Shown here in pieces: positions 31,249 through 35,097 of a stretch of DNA of 35,097 nt. The notes beneath the pieces are model-generated. The model saw nothing but the letters and a program-made list of their open reading frames with translations. It ran no database searches and was not told the DNA's origin. The position numbers and the translations under genes were made by a program. The number at the start of each line of letters is the position of its first letter. Position 1 is the first letter of the stretch. Origin of the DNA: Bifidobacterium saguinibicoloris (lineage in GTDB: Bacteria; Actinomycetota; Actinomycetes; Actinomycetales; Bifidobacteriaceae); contig NZ_JAHBBF010000021.1 in the NCBI RefSeq assembly GCF_019331725.1, positions 1 to 35,097 of the forward strand, read 5' to 3'.

Positions 31249-32637
31249 ATGCGCGTTGCGAACACAGACACGGAACGGCCGGCAGAGAAGGACAGGTGGT
31301 CGTTCCGCGTCGGCAAACCATATGGGATCAGACAGGCCGGAAGCACGGAGGAATGGCTCGACACCGCCCTCCAGGCGGAGCGCTACATCCGCGGGTTCCA
31401 GCTCGAGGACGCCGACGGCCTCTACTGGGAGGGCGTCGGCGGCGAACGTCCGAACCCGGGATACGCCGACGGCTCCGCCGGCATCATGCACTTCTACATC
31501 CAGCTCGCCCGCGTGACCGGTGATCCCGGATACCGTGACACGGCCCGCCGCGCCGCGCAGTGGATCCAGGCCAAGGTGGACGAGGCGCCCGTCACCACGC
31601 TCGAAGGCTTCGACAGCTGCTACGGACTCATGCTGCTGGAGGCCGCCGACGTGTTCGACGACCCCACGTACGCGCAGACCGCCCTCCGGTTCGCGGAACG
31701 GTACCTGTCCCACTCCAAGGCGGGCGAACACGGTCCCTACTGGACCGGCAACACCGCATGGGTGAAGGACGGCGGCGTCATCCTGTTCCTCCTCGCGCTC
31801 GGCCGGCACCTCGACGACCCCGCGGTCCTCGACGTCGTCCGCCGTGCCGGCGAACAGTATCTCGCCGAAGGCAAGCCGGACAGCGAAGGACACTTGGTGT
31901 TCGACGGCCATTTCGGCGGCACCGCCACCTTCGAAGGCGTCGTCTTCCACATGGACCACAACATGCCCAACTGGGAGTTCGGCGCGGCCGGCAGCGGATA
32001 CATCCTGCTCAAGCTGTACGAACTCACCGGCGAACAGCGCTACCTCGATGCCGCGCGCGACCAGCTGCGCTACCTGAAGTCGGTCGCCGTACCCCAGACC
32101 AAAGGCGTGCTCATCCCGCGCAGCCTCGCCCCCGAGGAACGCGACCTGTTCCCGCTCGGCCACTGCCACGGCATCGCCGGCACCGGACAGTTCCCATACC
32201 TGCTCCACCGGATCGCTAGGGACGAGGACGCAGCGACATTCCTCCACGCGCTCGCCGACGGGTTCGAATCCCTGGGAGCCCCCGAACACCAATCCCGCGG
32301 ACTGTGGAACATCGACACGCTGTGCTGCGGGCACGCCGGACTGGTCCACTACTTCGTCGGCCTGTACCTCGCCACCGGCGAACAACGCTGGCACGACCTC
32401 GCAATCCGCTGTGGAAACGTCATCCTCGGCATGAAGGAGGACCTGGGCGACGGGCGGGCCGACTGGCCCATCGCGTTCTGGCGGCAGAAGCCCGACGACA
32501 TCACCCGGCCCCACAGCCTCTTCCGCGGCGCGGCCGGCATCGGCCTCGCGCTGACCGAGATCTACATGATGGAGCGGGGCGACTTCACCCTCGACCGACT
32601 GATCGACGACCCGTTCCCCACCCGCTGGGCCGCCTGA
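31249..32637 (+). CDS. LanC-like (lanthionine synthetase C) protein with CCG zinc motif
   Basis: 462 residues. It consists of about seven helical-hairpin repeats, most with a Gly-rich turn as in the α/α barrel of LanC: YADGSAGIMHFYIQLA, FDSCYGLMLLEAADV, FGAAGSGYILLKLYEL, GHCHGIAGTGQFPYLL, TLCCGHAGLVHYFVGLYLA, FRGAAGIGLALTEIYM. LanC zinc ligands would be Cys306 (GHCHG) and Cys359-Cys360 in CCG, in place of the usual CHG; three-Cys sites are known in ProcM-type cyclases. LanC adds cysteine thiols to dehydrated Ser/Thr. No dehydratase or precursor peptide is seen here, so the substrate is unknown. No ribosome-binding site is clear before the ATG at 31249. A sugar-processing barrel of similar fold is the alternative. 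Confidence 0.75.
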   Translation: MRVANTDTERPAEKDRWSFRVGKPYGIRQAGSTEEWLDTALQAERYIRGFQLEDADGLYWEGVGGERPNPGYADGSAGIMHFYIQLARVTGDPGYRDTARRAAQWIQAKVDEAPVTTLEGFDSCYGLMLLEAADVFDDPTYAQTALRFAERYLSHSKAGEHGPYWTGNTAWVKDGGVILFLLALGRHLDDPAVLDVVRRAGEQYLAEGKPDSEGHLVFDGHFGGTATFEGVVFHMDHNMPNWEFGAAGSGYILLKLYELTGEQRYLDAARDQLRYLKSVAVPQTKGVLIPRSLAPEERDLFPLGHCHGIAGTGQFPYLLHRIARDEDAATFLHALADGFESLGAPEHQSRGLWNIDTLCCGHAGLVHYFVGLYLATGEQRWHDLAIRCGNVILGMKEDLGDGRADWPIAFWRQKPDDITRPHSLFRGAAGIGLALTEIYMMERGDFTLDRLIDDPFPTRWAA

Positions 32638-32659
32638 CGGCGGTCACGCCGGACGCGGG

Positions 32660-32737
32660 CGAACCGAATGCACATCGAACCGAACGCGGGCGAACCAACC
32701 GTACATCGAACCAACCGTACATCGCATCGAACGTACC
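32660..32737. repeat. 16-bp tandem repeats before the OppA-like gene
   Basis: Units starting CGAACC recur at 32660, 32676, 32691 and 32707. The last two are identical (CGAACCAACCGTACAT), and degraded copies continue to 32737. They lie 22 bp after the LanC-like stop and lead into the purine-rich ribosome-binding region of the next gene. They may be a regulatory array or simple slippage products. Confidence 0.75.
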
Positions 32738-32764
32738 AAAGGAAAAAAGAGAAGGAAAGAGCAT

Positions 32765-34393
32765 ATGAAACGCACCACACGCACCATACGTACCATCGTC
32801 GCGGCCATCGCCGCGGCCACGATGCTCGCCGGCTGCGGCGTCGCCTCCAACGGGGAGAACGCCGCGGACGGCAACGTCATCAGCCTCGGCATCGGCGAAC
32901 CGCAGAACCCGCTCGTCCCCGGCGACACCAACGAAGGCAACGGCGCGCTCGTCCTCAACCGCGTCCTGTTCACCGGCCTGGTCGTGACCAAGGCCGACGG
33001 CAGCATCGTCAACGAGAACGCCGAGAAGATCGAGCCGAACGCCGACAACACGCAGTACACGGTCACCCTGCGCAATGGGCTGAAGTTCTCCGACGGCACC
33101 CCGATCACCGCCGAAAGCTACGTGAAGGCGTGGTCGTACACCGCCAACGTGAAGAACGCACAGAAGAACGCCGGATACCTCGCATACATCAAGGGCTACG
33201 ACGACCTGCAGAAGGACGGGCTGAAAGGAGACGAACAGCTCTCCGGACTCTCCGTGCAGGACGACACGCACTTCACCATCACGCTCAACGCCGCCTCGGC
33301 CGTCTTCCCGACCGTCCTGACCTTCATGGCCTACGACCCGCTGCCGGAATCCTTCTACAAGGACCCGAAGGCCTTCGGCGAGAACCCGGTGGGCAACGGC
33401 CCCTACAAGTTCAAGTCCTGGAAGCACGACAGCCAGATCGAGGTCGTGCCGAACCCGAACTACACCGGCTACTACCAGCCGAAGAACGACGGCATCACCT
33501 ACCGGATGTACACGGACACGAACGCGCAGTACGCCGACGTGCAGTCCGGCAACCTCGACATCACCAGCGCCATCCCGTCCAGCGCGTTGAAGAACCTCCT
33601 CAACGACAAGACCGTCAAGGCGTACAGCGAACCCGGCCCCGTGCGCGTCGCCCTCGGCATCCCCGAGGACCTCAAGCACTTCTCCGGCAAGGAGGGCGTG
33701 CTGCGCCGCAAGGCCATCAGCCTCGCCATCAACCGCAAGGCCATCACCGAGAAGATCATGAACGGGCTCGCGAGCCCCGCCACCGACTTCGCCTCCCCGG
33801 TGTTCAAGCCGTACTCCGGCAGCCTCAAGGGCGCTGACGTGCTCCGCCACGACGCCGCCGAAGCCAAGAAGCTGTGGGGGCAGGCGAACGAGATCAGCCC
33901 CTGGGACGGCGACTTCACCATCACCTACAACGCCGACGGCACCTACAAGGAGACGTACGACGCCATCGTGAACCAGCTCAAGAACACGCTCGGCATCGAC
34001 GCGAAGACCGATCCGATCCCCACCCAGAAGGAGTACATCACCAACGCGTACGCCGGCAAGATCGACTCCGCGTACCACGATATCTGGGGTCCCGACTACC
34101 CGTCCGTCGAGGACTACCTCACGCCCATCTACGCGAGCAGCGCGCTCGGCGGCCGCAACTACGGCAAGTACAGCAACGCCGAGTTCGACGACCTGCTCGC
34201 CAAGGCCTCGGCCGCCGCGTCCACCGACGACGCGGACAAGCTGTACGTGCAGGCCGAGGAGATCCTTCTCGAGGACCTGCCCTCCATCCCCATCTACAAC
34301 ACGAACGCGACCAGCGCCACCGTCAAGGGGTTGAAGGGCGTCGGGTTCAACTGGGACAGCAGCCCGACCTTCTGGGCCATCTCGAAGCGCTGA
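32765..34393 (+). CDS. ABC peptide-binding lipoprotein (OppA/DppA, SBP family 5)
   Basis: 542 residues from the ATG at 32765, with a purine-rich AAGGAAAG site upstream. A basic signal peptide ends in the lipobox LAGC (~24). The family 5 solute-binding fold then shows LVLNRVLFTGLVVTKADGSI, YTVTLRNGLKFSDGTPITA, PVGNGPYKFKSW, AISLAINRKAI, and SAYHDIWGPDYPSVEDYL near the C-terminus. It captures oligopeptides, or sometimes other solutes, outside the membrane for an Opp/Dpp-type importer. No permease or ATPase gene follows; a strong terminator does. Neighbouring the LanC-like gene, it might bind a peptide product or substrate, which is speculative. Confidence 0.93.
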   Translation: MKRTTRTIRTIVAAIAAATMLAGCGVASNGENAADGNVISLGIGEPQNPLVPGDTNEGNGALVLNRVLFTGLVVTKADGSIVNENAEKIEPNADNTQYTVTLRNGLKFSDGTPITAESYVKAWSYTANVKNAQKNAGYLAYIKGYDDLQKDGLKGDEQLSGLSVQDDTHFTITLNAASAVFPTVLTFMAYDPLPESFYKDPKAFGENPVGNGPYKFKSWKHDSQIEVVPNPNYTGYYQPKNDGITYRMYTDTNAQYADVQSGNLDITSAIPSSALKNLLNDKTVKAYSEPGPVRVALGIPEDLKHFSGKEGVLRRKAISLAINRKAITEKIMNGLASPATDFASPVFKPYSGSLKGADVLRHDAAEAKKLWGQANEISPWDGDFTITYNADGTYKETYDAIVNQLKNTLGIDAKTDPIPTQKEYITNAYAGKIDSAYHDIWGPDYPSVEDYLTPIYASSALGGRNYGKYSNAEFDDLLAKASAAASTDDADKLYVQAEEILLEDLPSIPIYNTNATSATVKGLKGVGFNWDSSPTFWAISKR

Positions 34394-34478
34394 CGTCTGG
34401 TTGGAGTGGTGACGTCTGGTTGGACGCTGACGTCTGGTTGGACGCTGACGTCTGGTTGAAGCGCTGACGTCTGGCGAG
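34391..34478. repeat. 18-19-bp tandem repeats starting at the OppA-like stop codon
   Basis: Five copies of TGACGTCTGGTTGGACGC-like units begin at 34391, 34410, 34428, 34446 and a shortened one at 34465. The TGA of the first unit is the stop codon of the OppA-like gene. Copies two and three are identical. Confidence 0.9.
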
Positions 34479-34497
34479 TCCGATGATCCCACGTGTC

Positions 34498-34547
34498 CGA
34501 TGGCCCCGCGCCGGGGGAGCGACGGCTCCTCCGGCGCGGGGCCATCG
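34498..34547 (+). terminator. 23-bp terminator hairpin after the OppA-like gene
   Basis: A 17-bp perfect outer stem (CGATGGCCCCGCGCCGG with its complement) continues as a 6-bp inner stem with one G-U pair around the loop GACG. It follows the tandem repeats and has no U-tract. Confidence 0.85.
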
Positions 34548-34606
34548 TGTATCGGACGTCGGAAGGACGCCGTCCGTCGCGTGACTTGGGCGGACGTCGT
34601 GGAAAC

Positions 34607-34636
34607 GAAAAAAGGACCGGCGCGAAACCGGTCCTT
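34607..34636 (-). terminator. Rho-independent terminator of the tRNA-like fragment
   Basis: A 9-bp stem AAGGACCGG/CCGGTCCTT with a 7-nt loop, followed on the minus strand by six T residues. It has the same layout as the tRNA-Pro terminator at 6394-6427 and lies just 3' of the tRNA-like fragment. Confidence 0.85.
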
Positions 34637-34642
34637 GAGCGG

Positions 34643-34667
34643 TACCCCCAGAGAGAGTCGAACTCTA
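34643..34667 (-). other. tRNA 3'-end fragment (acceptor strand and T arm), possible att core
   Basis: Read on the minus strand: T-stem TAGAG, T-loop TTCGACT, T-stem CTCTC (4 of 5 pairs), acceptor strand TGGGGGT and discriminator A. No matching ACCCCCA acceptor 5' strand lies within the next ~100 bp, so this is a 3' fragment and not a complete tRNA. With its terminator next door it looks like the chromosomal 3' end of a tRNA gene cut by site-specific integration. The isoacceptor cannot be named. Confidence 0.5.
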
Positions 34668-34699
34668 GCTAACGACTATTGCGGTGCTTGGAAACGTTG

Positions 34700-34780
34700 G
34701 AATTTCAACGAAATTCAATACCATGTATATCACATAAACCATGTGTAATCATACGGGTGCCGTCCAAAAACCGTCCAAAA
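34700..34780. other. AT-rich att-like region: inverted and direct repeats
   Basis: GAATTTC-AAC-GAAATTC is a 7-bp inverted repeat at 34700-34716. CCGTCCAAAA is repeated at 34760-34769 and 34771-34780, an 11-bp period. The stretch is clearly AT-richer than the rest of the window. Such repeats flank attachment cores as integrase or accessory-factor sites, but no integrase gene is visible. Confidence 0.35.
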
Positions 34781-35097
34781 CCAGATGTGGTGAACAGCGT
34801 TCGTATGGCTATTGTGTCCCCGCTGCTCACGTCTGCGAACGTTTCGCCTAGCCATGGTGTAACGCCGTCGCGCTCGCCGACGTGACATGTGGGCCGTATG
34901 GGGTGAAACTGTCTTCATCCCATGCCGTGCCGCGTGCCCGTCTGTCGTCGTCCTCGCGTCGTCGTTCGTCCGCGTCCCGTGCCGGCTATGCTCCAGCACG
35001 TCGGCTCACGGCTGGATTGTTTGAAACGCGAAGACCTTCGGCGCGCCTCGCCGGCTGTCTTGTGTCCGACTGGTGGGGGACTGCCCCCGCCCCCTAC
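34781..35097. other. No gene recognised to the right edge
   Basis: Short open frames here show no family features, ribosome-binding sites or plausible codon use. Apart from short GC-rich inverted repeats near the end I see no recognisable element. It may be the end of an integrated element or the approach to a gene beyond the window. Confidence 0.5.

Noticed and set aside
31249..32637. GH88 unsaturated glucuronyl hydrolase
   Set aside because: The α/α barrel and neighbouring GH20 first suggested it, but the repeated GxxG turns and the GHCHG and CCG motifs fit LanC-like proteins better.
32638..32764. A lanthipeptide precursor next to the LanC-like gene
   Set aside because: Short frames in this gap are made of the tandem repeat and lack a leader/core layout with Ser/Thr and Cys residues.
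32660..34478. CRISPR array
   Set aside because: The two tandem arrays have no unique spacers between units and no cas genes are present.
34607..34720. A complete tRNA gene on the minus strand
   Set aside because: No acceptor 5' strand complementary to TGGGGGT and no D arm or anticodon stem can be found upstream.

Overview
The window looks like chromosome from a high-GC Bifidobacterium or a close actinobacterial relative. The evidence is the strong GC bias, the actinobacterial gene set (gpm-phoU-SenX3-like sensor, DUF2530, MenA, paired CHAP and NlpC/P60 proteins), two ROK proteins beside glycan genes, and many promoters whose -10 box sits 6-8 nt before the start codon, which implies leaderless mRNAs. 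The species assignment is inference.

Layout. 1-6.5 kb (mostly minus): the 3'-truncated end of a TPR protein gene; a 1196-residue secreted, wall-anchored protein fusing a PAP2 acid phosphatase to a 5'-nucleotidase; an MFS exporter; tRNA-Pro(CGG). 6.6-14 kb (plus): lysS, a large SF1 helicase with a C-terminal nuclease-like domain, a MenA-type prenyltransferase and gpmA, which ends at a 52-bp perfect palindrome. 14-18.9 kb: an AT-richer secreted protein of unknown function, phoU, a divergent SenX3-like kinase that lacks the phosphoacceptor histidine, a DUF2530 membrane protein and serC. 19-22.3 kb: two tandem peptidoglycan hydrolases (CHAP, NlpC/P60) and a double-domain Usp protein. 22.4-25.2 kb: OsmC, then thyA-folA-low-molecular-weight tyrosine phosphatase. 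25.3-34.4 kb: an accessory glycan/peptide locus with a sugar-binding lipoprotein, a divergent ROK repressor, a ROK kinase, an intracellular GH20 hexosaminidase, a LanC-like protein with a CCG zinc motif, and an OppA-like lipoprotein. 34.4-35.1 kb is non-coding: tandem repeats, a strong terminator, and a tRNA 3'-end fragment with its own terminator, which looks like an integration (att) junction.

How parts fit together. GTTCACC-type repeats spaced 11 nt (as in actinobacterial PHO boxes) lie upstream of the double phosphatase and between phoU and the kinase gene, suggesting a local phosphate-starvation circuit. In the glycan locus, a 25-nt element with 18 identical positions is found in the leaders of both the sugar-binding lipoprotein and the ROK kinase-GH20 operon, so the ROK regulator between them probably controls both. 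No ABC permease or ATPase gene is present for either binding protein. The most unusual items are the LanC-like gene in a glycan locus, the His-less kinase beside a PHO box, and the shared operator.
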